Origin: Noviherbaspirillum sp. Root189
Lineage (GTDB): Bacteria > Pseudomonadota > Gammaproteobacteria > Burkholderiales > Burkholderiaceae_D
Length of the DNA: 64,000 bases
Assembly (NCBI RefSeq): GCF_001428545.1
Contig: NZ_LMHZ01000023.1
Coordinates: 126,467 to 190,466 of the forward strand
Direction: 5' to 3'
Within the stretch, counting starts at the first letter, position 1; each line of letters opens with the position of its first letter. The translations under genes were made by a program, and so were the position numbers. Below are positions 20,805 to 30,092 of this stretch, piece after piece. Below the pieces are notes generated by a model. It worked only from the letters and a program-made list of their open reading frames with translations, was not told where the DNA came from and made no database searches.

Positions 20805-21323
20805 ATGAAAAAATCCGGATATCTCTCTGTTCTTGCCATTTTGTTCATGCTTGGCGGCTGTGCAGCCATCATGCCGGCCCCGGTCAATGTCGGTGACAGC
20901 GCTGCTGACGTGATAGCCAAACGCGGGGAACCAACGCATCGCATCAAGGACATCGGGGGCGGCGAAATTTTTGAATATGGCGCTGGTGCGTGGGGGCAAA
21001 AGGCGTATCTGGCGCGAATCGATACTGCCGGGCGCGTTATGTCCTTTGAACAGGTCCTGACCAATGAAAAATTCGCCTCGATCAAGGTGGACGAAGCAAC
21101 CAAGGATTCCGTGCTGCGGACCATCGGCTATCCGATTGAAACCAGTTACCTGCCCCTTCGCGACCTTGAAGTCTGGACCTACCCTTACAAGGAAAGCAAC
21201 GTCTGGAACTCCATGATGCACGTGCATTTCGACCACTCCGGCGTGGTCAGGCAAATGATGAATGGTCCTGATCCACGATTTGATCCCGACCTGCGTTTTC
21301 CATTCGCACGCGGCCTGCGCTAA
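20805..21323 (+). CDS. BamE/SmpA-like outer-membrane lipoprotein
   Basis: 172 residues. Start ATG 20805 is preceded by a GAAGGA ribosome-binding site and gives a lipoprotein signal peptide with lipobox LGGC (Cys at residue 18). The mature part resembles the SmpA/BamE fold (VGDSAADVIAKRGEPTHR, and later VDEATKDSVLRTIGYP, look like two copies of the same helix-turn motif), but it is not the standard BamE of the Bam complex. Probably a periplasm-facing lipoprotein; precise role unknown. Followed by a shared terminator at 21331-21351. Confidence 0.75.
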   Translation: MKKSGYLSVLAILFMLGGCAAIMPAPVNVGDSAADVIAKRGEPTHRIKDIGGGEIFEYGAGAWGQKAYLARIDTAGRVMSFEQVLTNEKFASIKVDEATKDSVLRTIGYPIETSYLPLRDLEVWTYPYKESNVWNSMMHVHFDHSGVVRQMMNGPDPRFDPDLRFPFARGLR

Positions 21324-21351
21324 AAGAAAAAAGCGCCTCGCTGAGGCGCTT
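21322..21351. terminator. Terminator shared by lipoprotein gene and leuA
   Basis: Stem AAGCGCCTC/GAGGCGCTT with a 3-base loop (21331-21351). On the minus strand it is followed by a long T-rich run (plus-strand A-run before 21331), making it a strong terminator for leuA; on the plus strand TTGTTTG follows, giving weaker termination. Confidence 0.85.
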
Positions 21352-21394
21352 GTTTGTTGAGCTATCTATCGGTTGAGAAAACGGTGCAAACTGT

Positions 21395-22933
21395 TCACAA
21401 CTGCGGATTGACGCGCTCCGCCTTGGATTGCAGCTTGTTCAATGCCGACAGGTAAGCTTTTGCCGAGGCCACAACGATGTCCGGATCGGCGCCGACGCCG
21501 TTGACGATACGCCCTGACTTCGACAGACGCATTGTCACTTCGCCTTGCGACTCGGTACCGGTGGTAATGGCATTCACCGAGAACAGCAGCAACTCGGCAC
21601 CGCTCCTGGCCTCCGATTCGATCGCATGCACAGTCGCATCGACCGGACCATTTCCCTGGCCGGCGCAGGTCAGTTCCTTACCGTCCATGGTAAATACCAC
21701 TTTGGCTGTCGGCCGCTCGCCGGTTTCAGAATGCTGTGCCAGCGAGACAAAGCGGTAGAATTCTTTATCATGTGAGTGCTGCTCATCGGCCACAACGGCA
21801 ATGATGTCCTCATCAAAGATTTCGGCCTTGCGATCAGCAAGTTCCTTGAAGCGTGCGAAGGCCGCATTCACCTCGGTTTCTGACTCCAGTTCGATCCCGA
21901 GCTCCTCAAGGCGTTGCTTGAAAGCATTGCGGCCGGAGAGCTTGCCGAGGACGATTTTATTGGCGGTCCAGCCCACGTCTTCCGCACGCATGATTTCATA
22001 GGTGTCGCGTGCCTTGAGCACACCGTCCTGGTGAATACCAGACGCATGGGCAAAGGCATTTGCGCCCACCACCGCCTTATTCGGCTGAACGGCGAATCCG
22101 GTGATCTGCGACACCAGCTTGGATGCCGGGACGATTTGCGCGGCGTCGATCGACAGGTCGAGATTAAAATGGTCCTTGCGGGTACGCACCGCCATGACGA
22201 TTTCTTCGAGTGCGGTATTGCCAGCACGTTCGCCCAAGCCGTTGATGGTGCACTCGACCTGACGCGCGCCGCCGATCATTACGCCGGCCAGCGAATTTGC
22301 CACGGCCATGCCCAGATCGTTATGGCAATGGACCGACCAGATTGCCTTGTCCGAATTGGGGATGCGTTCGCGCAGGGTCTTGATCATATTGCCGTACAGC
22401 TCGGGGACACCGTAACCGACAGTATCCGCAAAGTTGATGGTACTGGCACCTTCGGCGATAACGGCTTCAATCACGCGGCACAGGAAATCCATATCCGAAC
22501 GGCTGCCGTCTTCCGGGCTGAACTCCACATCGTCGGTGAACTGGCGCGCAAAGCGAACCGCCTGTTTAGCCTGCTCAAACACCTGGTCGGGCGTCATCCG
22601 CAGCTTCTTTTCCATATGCAGCGGCGAGGTCGCAATGAAGGTATGGATGCGCTTGCGCTCGGCACCGGCAAGGGCTTCCGCCGCGCGGGAAATATCGCGG
22701 TCGTTCGCACGGGAGAGCGAGCAGACTGTGGATTCCTTGATAATGCCGGCGATGGCCTTGATCGATTCGAAATCGCCAGGTGACGCCGCTGCGAATCCGG
22801 CTTCAATGACGTCGACACGCAGTCGTTCCAGCTGCTTCGCAATCCGGATTTTTTCATCCTTGGTCATCGAGGCGCCAGGCGACTGTTCGCCGTCTCGCAA
22901 GGTGGTATCGAAAATAATCAGTTTGTCGGCCAT
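21395..22933 (-). CDS. leuA: 2-isopropylmalate synthase
   Basis: First committed step of leucine synthesis: 2-oxoisovalerate plus acetyl-CoA to 2-isopropylmalate. 512 residues. Catalytic TIM barrel with [16 protein letters not shown] at residues 8-23 and the metal-binding HCHNDLG motif near residue 203; a C-terminal LeuA allosteric domain (about 385-500) for leucine feedback. Ribosome-binding site CAGGAG is close before the ATG. A 33-codon leucine-rich reading frame (23057-23158) and pairing segments upstream suggest leader-peptide control. Confidence 0.97.
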   Translation of the reverse strand: MADKLIIFDTTLRDGEQSPGASMTKDEKIRIAKQLERLRVDVIEAGFAAASPGDFESIKAIAGIIKESTVCSLSRANDRDISRAAEALAGAERKRIHTFIATSPLHMEKKLRMTPDQVFEQAKQAVRFARQFTDDVEFSPEDGSRSDMDFLCRVIEAVIAEGASTINFADTVGYGVPELYGNMIKTLRERIPNSDKAIWSVHCHNDLGMAVANSLAGVMIGGARQVECTINGLGERAGNTALEEIVMAVRTRKDHFNLDLSIDAAQIVPASKLVSQITGFAVQPNKAVVGANAFAHASGIHQDGVLKARDTYEIMRAEDVGWTANKIVLGKLSGRNAFKQRLEELGIELESETEVNAAFARFKELADRKAEIFDEDIIAVVADEQHSHDKEFYRFVSLAQHSETGERPTAKVVFTMDGKELTCAGQGNGPVDATVHAIESEARSGAELLLFSVNAITTGTESQGEVTMRLSKSGRIVNGVGADPDIVVASAKAYLSALNKLQSKAERVNPQL

Positions 22934-23056
22934 GCTGCACTCCTGTCAGGAAAATTCGGAAATCGGATCGTCGTCAATGGGTTTTCGCCTGCCCTTGCCG
23001 TGAATGGCAGGAGCCAGAAACTACGCGAATTGTGGGGGTATGGGATTTAGCGCGCG

Positions 23057-23158
23057 TTAACGCACTAGTAGCAGCAGGCCTAGCAGGAGGCCGCCGAAAA
23101 AAGCGGATGCGGAAATGTGGATTTCGCGGAACATGCGAAAAACTATAAGCGGATTCAT
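23057..23158 (-). CDS. Putative leucine-rich leader peptide of leuA
   Basis: Unreported-looking 33-codon frame, ATG at 23158 and stop TAA at 23057-23059, about 120 bases upstream of leuA. Its last eleven residues are LLLGLLLLVR preceded by L: eight leucines using CTC, CTG and CTA codons, the hallmark of a leu attenuator peptide. The stop lies in palindrome GCGTTAACGC. A segment GCCTGC inside the Leu codons can pair with GCAGGC near 22985, which can alternatively pair with CCTGCC just before it: two mutually exclusive structures. Against it: no clear ribosome-binding site and no classic U-run terminator before leuA. A short membrane peptide is the alternative. Confidence 0.5.
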   Translation of the reverse strand: MNPLIVFRMFREIHISASAFFGGLLLGLLLLVR

Positions 23159-23221
23159 GGAAAAGTGCAATGCTTTGATGTATCCATGGCCCAAGGGTAT
23201 TTCGTGGCATCGTTGAAAACG

Positions 23222-23246
23222 AAGGCGCCGGCATGGCCGGCGCCTT
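23222..23246 (-). terminator. Terminator after pssA
   Basis: Near-perfect hairpin AAGGCGCCGGC/GCCGGCGCCTT with a 3-base loop, followed on the minus strand by CGTTTTC. It lies 20 bases after the pssA stop and separates pssA from the leuA leader. Confidence 0.8.
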
Positions 23247-23266
23247 GCATCTTGACTATCTATCCA

Positions 23267-24160
23267 TCAATCCTTGTGGTCCATTACGTCATGCTCACTG
23301 GTATCCACAATGCTGACCGGCTTCCCCTTGAACAGCCGCCAGAAATAAATCACATAGCCGGAAAGCCCGTACAGTACGAACATGCCGAACAGGACCTTCG
23401 GCGGATCACTGGATATCAGTACAAATATCAGGACGATGACAAAGATGGCAATAAACGGTACCGACTTGCGAAAATTGATTTCTTTGAAACTATAGAACGG
23501 GACGTTAGTCACCATCGTCAGTCCGGCATACAAGGTAATCGTCCAGGCGAACCAGGTCAGGTCAGTGCCGACGAAGCGCAGGTCATCCATCAGCCAGATA
23601 AACCCAGTCACCAACGCTGCGGCGGCCGGGCTAGGCAAACCCTGGAAATACCGTTTATCAACAACAGTAATATTGGTATTGAAGCGTGCAAGACGCAGTG
23701 CCGCCCCCGCACAATACACAAATGCAGCCAGCCAGCCGAGTTTACCCATGCCGCGCAGCGACCATTCATACACGATCAGCGCCGGTGCCGCGCCGAACGA
23801 CAACATATCCGACAGACTGTCATATTGCGCGCCGAATTCGCTCTGGGTGTTCGTAAGCCGGGCTACGCGTCCGTCCACGCTATCAAGAAGCATGGCAGCA
23901 AAGATGGCGACCGAAGCCTGATCGAACTTCAGGTTCATGGCCATGACAATGGCAAAGAAGCCGCAGAACAGATTGGCTGTCGTGAATGCATTGGGTAACA
24001 GGTAGATACCGCGACGACGCGGCGCCTGTGTGACGGCAAGATTGTCATCGTCGACGCCGTCACGCTGCGCAGCATGAATGGAAGCCCGCCTGCCAAAACG
24101 CGACGCCTTGGGGAATAACCCGGCGCTGCTTTTCGCCTTGCGACGATTGAAGGTTGCCAT
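23267..24160 (-). CDS. pssA: CDP-diacylglycerol-serine O-phosphatidyltransferase
   Basis: Makes phosphatidylserine, the precursor of phosphatidylethanolamine, at the inner membrane. 297 residues with about seven hydrophobic helices. The CDP-alcohol phosphatidyltransferase signature D-G-x2-A-R-x8-G-x3-D-x3-D is intact (DGRVARL ... GAQYDSLSD, about residues 95-117). The first 45 residues are basic and hydrophilic. Gene order pssA-leuA is common in betaproteobacteria; psd, often next to it, is missing here and a SIMPL-domain gene stands in its place. Confidence 0.95.
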   Translation of the reverse strand: MATFNRRKAKSSAGLFPKASRFGRRASIHAAQRDGVDDDNLAVTQAPRRRGIYLLPNAFTTANLFCGFFAIVMAMNLKFDQASVAIFAAMLLDSVDGRVARLTNTQSEFGAQYDSLSDMLSFGAAPALIVYEWSLRGMGKLGWLAAFVYCAGAALRLARFNTNITVVDKRYFQGLPSPAAAALVTGFIWLMDDLRFVGTDLTWFAWTITLYAGLTMVTNVPFYSFKEINFRKSVPFIAIFVIVLIFVLISSDPPKVLFGMFVLYGLSGYVIYFWRLFKGKPVSIVDTSEHDVMDHKD

Positions 24161-24412
24161 GCTGATTCCGTCTAAATAAAAGTAGAAATAATTAAGCTAA
24201 TTGTTGACCGGCACCGCCTTGCGATGAGGTTTCCATTTCGCCATGAACCGCCGCGCGTTTTTGATGCATTCTGTCAATGAAAATTCAAAGCGTGGCTATT
24301 CTAGACGACTGGGCATTAAATGTAACCTGCAAAATAAGTGTGCATCCTCATCGTGAAGCTAATCGTATAGGCGTATGAGGGATATCACTATCCTCGACAT
24401 GGAAATCGATGT

Positions 24413-25192
24413 TTATCGAAAACGCACTTTGCCAACCACGCGCATGTTGAGTGTCGTTTCACCCGGCTCAAAGCTCGGCTCTTCCACTGGGGCAGCCTCC
24501 ATGGCGGAAGCACGCATATTTTTCGCCATCATCGCATCCTGCGGGGCATAAGCACCCGATGCCTCAAAATCTACCGTCTCCATCATTGCATCGGCGACGT
24601 TGCGCCCCATGGCCTTGGCAACCGCAGCAACCCGCTCAGTCAGGTTCTGATATGCGGCGGCGATACGTTGCTCTTCAAGCTTCCGATTGCTTCCCGGTGA
24701 CAGACCAAAGGAAAGGCCATTCAACGCAAGCAACTTTTGTGCAGCCGCGACCGTCTTCGGCAATCCCGCCAGATTCATTGTCGTCACATCAAGGTATTGG
24801 CCGACACGCCAGCCGACTGGCTGCCGTGCCTTGCTGGTCGTTCGCGGCTGTGCCTCGTCGGCATACACCGGGTAAGTGTAATAACCACGTGTTTTCAACT
24901 GTGCCTGAGGGTCTTCCTTGCGCACGATTTCCGTACCCTGCTTCATTTTTTGGTTGACGCGGGAAGCAGCGGCCGACTTGTCCTTGTCTTGCTCCTCGAT
25001 CATGAATGTCGCACGCGCCTCATCGTTTGGATAACGCACTTCGCCATAGGCGGGAATAATGACCAACGTCCCTGTCATCTGTGCAGGGGCTTGGGGAGAT
25101 ACCGGGGTGGATGGCGTAGCATGCTGCGCATAGGCACTATTCAGGCTGGCTGAAAGCAGGCAAATCAGAAAACCAATCTGGGCACGTCGCAT
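24413..25192 (-). CDS. SIMPL-domain (DUF541) periplasmic protein
   Basis: 259 residues with a Sec signal peptide (MRRAQIGFLICLLSASLNSAYA, cleavage after AYA). The body matches the SIMPL/DUF541 family (LVIIPAYGEVRYPNDEA early; GLSFGLS and EEQRIAAAYQNLTERVAAVA in the middle). Family function is poorly known; E. coli YggE is linked to oxidative-stress resistance. Start ATG 25192 is chosen for its perfect GGAGG ribosome-binding site at 25198-25202. That site directly abuts the T-run of the ilvC terminator. Confidence 0.82.
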   Translation of the reverse strand: MRRAQIGFLICLLSASLNSAYAQHATPSTPVSPQAPAQMTGTLVIIPAYGEVRYPNDEARATFMIEEQDKDKSAAASRVNQKMKQGTEIVRKEDPQAQLKTRGYYTYPVYADEAQPRTTSKARQPVGWRVGQYLDVTTMNLAGLPKTVAAAQKLLALNGLSFGLSPGSNRKLEEQRIAAAYQNLTERVAAVAKAMGRNVADAMMETVDFEASGAYAPQDAMMAKNMRASAMEAAPVEEPSFEPGETTLNMRVVGKVRFR

Positions 25193-25201
25193 AAACACCT
25201 C

Positions 25202-25231
25202 CAAAAAAATGGGGCCGCACATTGCGGCCCC
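25202..25231 (-). terminator. Terminator after ilvC
   Basis: Stem GGGGCCGC/GCGGCCCC with loop AATGT followed by A and seven T on the minus strand, a textbook intrinsic terminator. It ends against the ribosome-binding site of the next gene (SIMPL protein, ATG 25192). Confidence 0.92.
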
Positions 25232-25325
25232 ATGCATTTTACGCAATCACAGCGAACTGAATGTTTGCTGGATGGTAATGATTATCTGACGCTGTTACAA
25301 GAACGTGAGCGTCGACCTGGCTTTC

Positions 25326-26369
<1,044 letters not shown>

Positions 26370-26384
26370 TTATTGGTTGCAGTA

Positions 26385-26876
26385 TCAGACTTTGAGAATG
26401 CGCTCGCCGCGGCCGATGCCCGAGCCGCCGGTACGGACGGTTTCGAGGATGGCGGTACGGTCGATCGATTCAATGAAGGCATCGAGCTTTGATTTGTTAC
26501 CCGTCAGTTCGATGGTGTAAGTCTTCTCGGTGACATCGATGATGCGGCCGCGGAAGATATCCGCAGTACGCTTCATTTCTTCGCGCTCCTTGCCGACGGC
26601 ACGGACCTTGATGAGCATGAGTTCACGCTCGATATGTGCGCCTTCCGTCAGGTCGACCACCTTGATCACTTCAATCAGGCGGTTCAGGTGCTTGGTGATC
26701 TGTTCGATCACGTCGTCCGAACCGCTGGTGACAATGGTCATGCGCGACAAGGTCGCATCTTCGGTCGGTGCAACGGTCAGGGTTTCGATGTTGTATCCGC
26801 GGGCCGAAAACAGGCCCACCACGCGCGACAGGGCGCCCGCTTCATTCTCGAGCAGTACAGAAATGATGTGACGCAT
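26385..26876 (-). CDS. ilvH: Acetolactate synthase small (regulatory) subunit
   Basis: 163 residues with an N-terminal ACT domain (MRHIISVLLENEAGALSRVV) that binds valine for feedback, and a C-terminal ALS_ss domain. The start shares one base with the ilvB stop at 26876, so the two subunits are translationally coupled. Confidence 0.97.
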   Translation of the reverse strand: MRHIISVLLENEAGALSRVVGLFSARGYNIETLTVAPTEDATLSRMTIVTSGSDDVIEQITKHLNRLIEVIKVVDLTEGAHIERELMLIKVRAVGKEREEMKRTADIFRGRIIDVTEKTYTIELTGNKSKLDAFIESIDRTAILETVRTGGSGIGRGERILKV

Positions 26877-28594
26877 TACAGATCCTCCGAACCCAGAAGC
26901 ATTTCAGTCAAGCCCTTGCCGGCTTTCACCATCGGCCAGACGTTTTCTGTTTGATCCGTAATGAAGTTCATGAACACCAACCGGTCTTTCATGCCGAATG
27001 CCTCTTTCAGCGCACCTTCGACATCGCCCGGGTTTTCGATTTTCATGCCGACGTGGCCGAAAGATTCCGCAAGCTTGTTGAAGTCCGGCAGGGAATCCAT
27101 GTACGACTCGGAATAACGCGAGCCGTAATCGATCTGCTGCCACTGGCGCACCATGCCGAGGAAGCGGTTGTTCAACAGGATGATCTTTGGCGTCAGGTGA
27201 TACTGCTTGCAGGTCGCCAGTTCCTGGATGCACATCTGGATCGATGCTTCACCAGTGACACAGGCCACTGTCGAATCCGGGTTGGCCATCTGCACGCCCA
27301 TTGCGTATGGCAGGCCGACACCCATGGTGCCCAGGCCGCCGGAATTGATCCAGCGACGCGGCTTGTCGAAGTTGTAGTACTGCGCTGCCCACATCTGGTG
27401 CTGACCAACGTCAGAAGTAATAAAGGCATCGCCCTTGGTCACTTCCCACAGCTTCTGCACCACGGCCTGCGGCTTGATCACGGTATCGGAAGTCTCAAAC
27501 TTCAGGCACTCGCGGCCGCGCCATTCATTGATCTGGCGCCACCAGGCAGAGAGTGCATTCGCATTCGGCCTGGTTTCGGCAGCATCAAGTTGCGACAGCA
27601 ATTCGACCAGCACGTCCTTGACGTTGCCGACGATGGGGATATCTACCTTGACGCGCTTGGAAATCGACGACGGGTCGATGTCGATGTGAATGATCTTGCG
27701 CGGATGCGATGCGAAATGTTTCGGGTTGCCGATCACACGGTCATCGAAGCGCGCGCCGATGGCGATCAGCACGTCGCAGTGCTGCATGGCCATGTTGGCT
27801 TCATAAGTGCCGTGCATACCCGGCATGCCGACGAACTTGTCGCTCGACGCCCTGTAGCCGCCCAGACCCATCAAGGTGTTGGTGCAGGGATAGCCAAGCT
27901 TGTCGACCAGCTTGTTGAGTTCGCCGGAAGCGTGCGCAAGAATCACGCCGCCGCCGGTGTAGATCATCGGGCGCTCGGCGTTCAGCAGCAGCTGCACAGC
28001 CTTGCGGATCTGGCCCGCGTGTCCCTTGTCGACCGGCTTGTAAGAACGCATTTCGAGTTCCTTCGGATACTCGAATGCAGCCTTATGCATGCTGATGTCT
28101 TTGGGAATATCGACCAGCACCGGGCCGGGACGGCCGGTAGTGGCGATATAGAATGCTTTCTTCATCGTCGAGGCGAGGTCCTTGACATCCTTGACGAGAA
28201 AGTTGTGCTTGACGCACGGACGGGTAATGCCGACCGTGTCGCATTCCTGGAATGCATCCTGGCCGATGGCGCTGGACGGCACCTGACCGGAAATGATCAC
28301 CATCGGGATCGAATCCATGTAGGCCGTGGCCAGACCGGTCACCGCATTGGTGACACCCGGGCCGGACGTAACGATGGCGACGCCGACCTTTTGCGAACTG
28401 CGCGAATAGGCGTCAGCCGCGTGGATCGCCGCCTGCTCGTGGCGTACCAGGATATGCTGGAATTTGTCTTGATTGAAGATTGCGTCGTAGATGTAGAGGA
28501 CTGCGCCGCCCGGATAACCGAATACGTGCTCAACACCCTCTTCTGCGAGGCAGCGGACGACGATCTCCGCGCCGGTGATTTCATTGCTACTCAT
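26876..28594 (-). CDS. ilvB: Acetolactate synthase large (catalytic) subunit
   Basis: Thiamine-diphosphate enzyme that condenses pyruvate with pyruvate or 2-oxobutyrate. 572 residues: N-terminal TPP domain with FGYPGGAVLYIYDA and the catalytic Glu in ILVRHEQAAIHAADAYSR, central FAD/NAD-like domain, C-terminal TPP-binding domain. The usual ThDP-metal motif GDGS reads GEAS here (VTGEASIQMC). Start ATG 28594 has an AAGGAA ribosome-binding site; in-frame codons further upstream lack one. A leader of roughly 300 bases separates it from a candidate promoter. Confidence 0.97.
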   Translation of the reverse strand: MSSNEITGAEIVVRCLAEEGVEHVFGYPGGAVLYIYDAIFNQDKFQHILVRHEQAAIHAADAYSRSSQKVGVAIVTSGPGVTNAVTGLATAYMDSIPMVIISGQVPSSAIGQDAFQECDTVGITRPCVKHNFLVKDVKDLASTMKKAFYIATTGRPGPVLVDIPKDISMHKAAFEYPKELEMRSYKPVDKGHAGQIRKAVQLLLNAERPMIYTGGGVILAHASGELNKLVDKLGYPCTNTLMGLGGYRASSDKFVGMPGMHGTYEANMAMQHCDVLIAIGARFDDRVIGNPKHFASHPRKIIHIDIDPSSISKRVKVDIPIVGNVKDVLVELLSQLDAAETRPNANALSAWWRQINEWRGRECLKFETSDTVIKPQAVVQKLWEVTKGDAFITSDVGQHQMWAAQYYNFDKPRRWINSGGLGTMGVGLPYAMGVQMANPDSTVACVTGEASIQMCIQELATCKQYHLTPKIILLNNRFLGMVRQWQQIDYGSRYSESYMDSLPDFNKLAESFGHVGMKIENPGDVEGALKEAFGMKDRLVFMNFITDQTENVWPMVKAGKGLTEMLLGSEDL

Positions 28595-29114
28595 TGCCTG
28601 GTTCCTTTCAAGGTCCATTGGAGATTGATCGGATGCTCTTTCCTTGCGAAGTCGCATGGGATGACAGGGCCGGGGCTTCCCTTCTTTGTGCGGTCACGCC
28701 ACCTCGTTGCGCATCCGTAGATGCGATTCAAAATGACGCTTAACGCGACTCGTTCAGCCGGGGTATCTGAAATACCGTTACGAATTTCTCACGCTTGTGG
28801 CGTGGGTTAGAGCAAACAGCTTTTTAGGTAAAGCGCGTCTTGCCGTAAAGCGGCATCATGCGCCGCGGGACAAGACAATTCCTTCAAGGTGAGAAGGGAG
28901 TGATACGTTAATAGCTCACACCCTTTTGGTCAAGCTAAATTCCGGCAAACCCGTTAGAAATCAAGCGGTTTCCGCAAAAACTATGCACAATACGGGTCTT
29001 TTTTGCTAGCATGCGCACTGTTTTACGGGTAGCCCGCCTGTAAAGCAACCCACCTATTTCAACGCGCCCTCCGCGGCCGCACAGCTTCCAGACATATGGA
29101 GTCCGCCACATCGA
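28595..29114. other. Long divergent intergenic region, ilvB / ECF sigma gene
   Basis: 520 bases without a convincing gene. On the minus strand, hairpins CGCATC-TACG-GATGCG (near 28715) and TGCCG-CTTTA-CGGCA (near 28850) lie in the ilvB leader. Short frames such as MMPLYGKTRFT occur, but none has a run of Ile/Val/Leu codons, so no ilv leader peptide is claimed. Confidence 0.6.
28905..28933 (-). promoter_or_regulatory. Candidate ilvBHC promoter
   Basis: Minus-strand TTGACC (28928-28933) and TAACGT (28905-28910) with a 17-base spacer. The -35 is good (5 of 6), the -10 weak (3 of 6). It would give a leader of about 300 bases. Confidence 0.4.
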
Positions 29115-29684
29115 ATGGCAACCGACAAAGAACTCTCCGACTTCCTCGAAAACGTGGAACGCCGGGCCTTCAAACAAGCCGTGTACGCGGTCAGGAAGGA
29201 TGAGTCGGCGCTGGATATTGTCCAAGATGCAATGATCAAGCTGGCCGAGAAGTATGGCGACAAGCCGGTAGCCGAATTACCGCTGCTTTTCCAGCGCATC
29301 CTCCAGAACACTATCCACGACTACTTCCGGCGCGAGAAGGTACGCAGCACCTGGGTCAGCCTGTTTTCCTCGCTAGGGAGCGATAGCGAGGATGCCGACA
29401 ACTATGACGTTCTGGAAACCTATGAGGCCGAAGAAGGTTCGCAAGCCGCCGAATCCAGCGCCGACAAGGTCGAGCGAGATCAGGTGCTGGCAATTATCGA
29501 ACAAGAAATACAGAAGCTGCCGGGGCGTCAACGGGAAGCTTTCCTGATGCGTTATTGGCAGGATATGGATGTAGCCGAGACCGCCGCCGCAATGGGGTGC
29601 TCGGAAGGCAGCGTCAAAACGCACTGTTCTCGTGCGACGCATACGCTGGCCCAGGCGTTGCGAGCCAAAGGAATCACCTTATGA
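29115..29684 (+). CDS. ECF-type RNA polymerase sigma factor
   Basis: 189 residues with sigma region 2 (SALDIVQDAMIKLAEKYG ... FQRILQNTIHDYFRREKV, about 30-78) and region 4 helix-turn-helix (LPGRQREAFLMRYW ... AAAMGCSEGSVKTHCSRA, about 134-178). An acidic linker rich in Asp/Glu/Ser (about 85-118) joins them. The ATG at 29115 has a GGAG site about 12 bases upstream. Its stop overlaps the next gene by ATGA, pointing to coupled expression with that small membrane protein. Target promoters unknown. Confidence 0.9.
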   Translation: MATDKELSDFLENVERRAFKQAVYAVRKDESALDIVQDAMIKLAEKYGDKPVAELPLLFQRILQNTIHDYFRREKVRSTWVSLFSSLGSDSEDADNYDVLETYEAEEGSQAAESSADKVERDQVLAIIEQEIQKLPGRQREAFLMRYWQDMDVAETAAAMGCSEGSVKTHCSRATHTLAQALRAKGITL

Positions 29685-30091
29685 ATACCAGAGAAATCAA
29701 TTTCGCGTACAAGGTACGCCACGCACTGAACGAGAACCTTGACAATCTGCCATCGTCGACGACCGACCGGCTTGCCAGTGCGCGCAAGTTGGCACTGTCC
29801 CGCAAGAAGAATGCCGTCGCCCCGTTGCGCGCCTTCATCCCCCAAGCGATCCTGTCCGGCCAGGCGGGAGCGGGCTTCCCAGGCAGCCGGCTTTCCTGGC
29901 TGGCACGAATGGGCGTCGCCGTGCCGCTGGTAGTGCTGGTTGTTGGCCTGACCGGCATGTATCAATATGAGCAAAAGCGCCGCATTGCCGATACAGCGGA
30001 AATCGACGCTGAAGTGCTGTCGGATGAACTTCCCTTATCAGCCTATCTCGATCATGGATTCAATGCGTTCCTCGCGAAGCGAGGCGATTGA
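29681..30091 (+). CDS. DUF3619 single-pass membrane protein, candidate anti-sigma factor
   Basis: 136 residues. A soluble N-terminal part (about 1-70), one transmembrane helix near residues 77-96 (ARMGVAVPLVVLVVGLTGMY) and a short C-terminal tail that would be periplasmic. Sequence looks like family DUF3619. It starts inside the stop of the ECF sigma gene (ATGA overlap). Size, topology and coupling are those of many anti-sigma factors, but no zinc-binding HxxxCxxC motif is present, so that role is an inference. Confidence 0.75.
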   Translation: MNTREINFAYKVRHALNENLDNLPSSTTDRLASARKLALSRKKNAVAPLRAFIPQAILSGQAGAGFPGSRLSWLARMGVAVPLVVLVVGLTGMYQYEQKRRIADTAEIDAEVLSDELPLSAYLDHGFNAFLAKRGD

Positions 30092-30092
30092 G

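Noticed and set aside
26951-28720. A plus-strand open frame of almost 590 codons antisense to ilvB
   Set aside because: ilvB on the other strand is certain and complete. The antisense product is His/Arg-rich with no recognisable domain, so it is a shadow.
28595-28905. Leader peptide for ilvBHC, by analogy with leuA
   Set aside because: Short frames in the leader (for example MMPLYGKTRFT) have no Ile/Val/Leu run, so there is no support.
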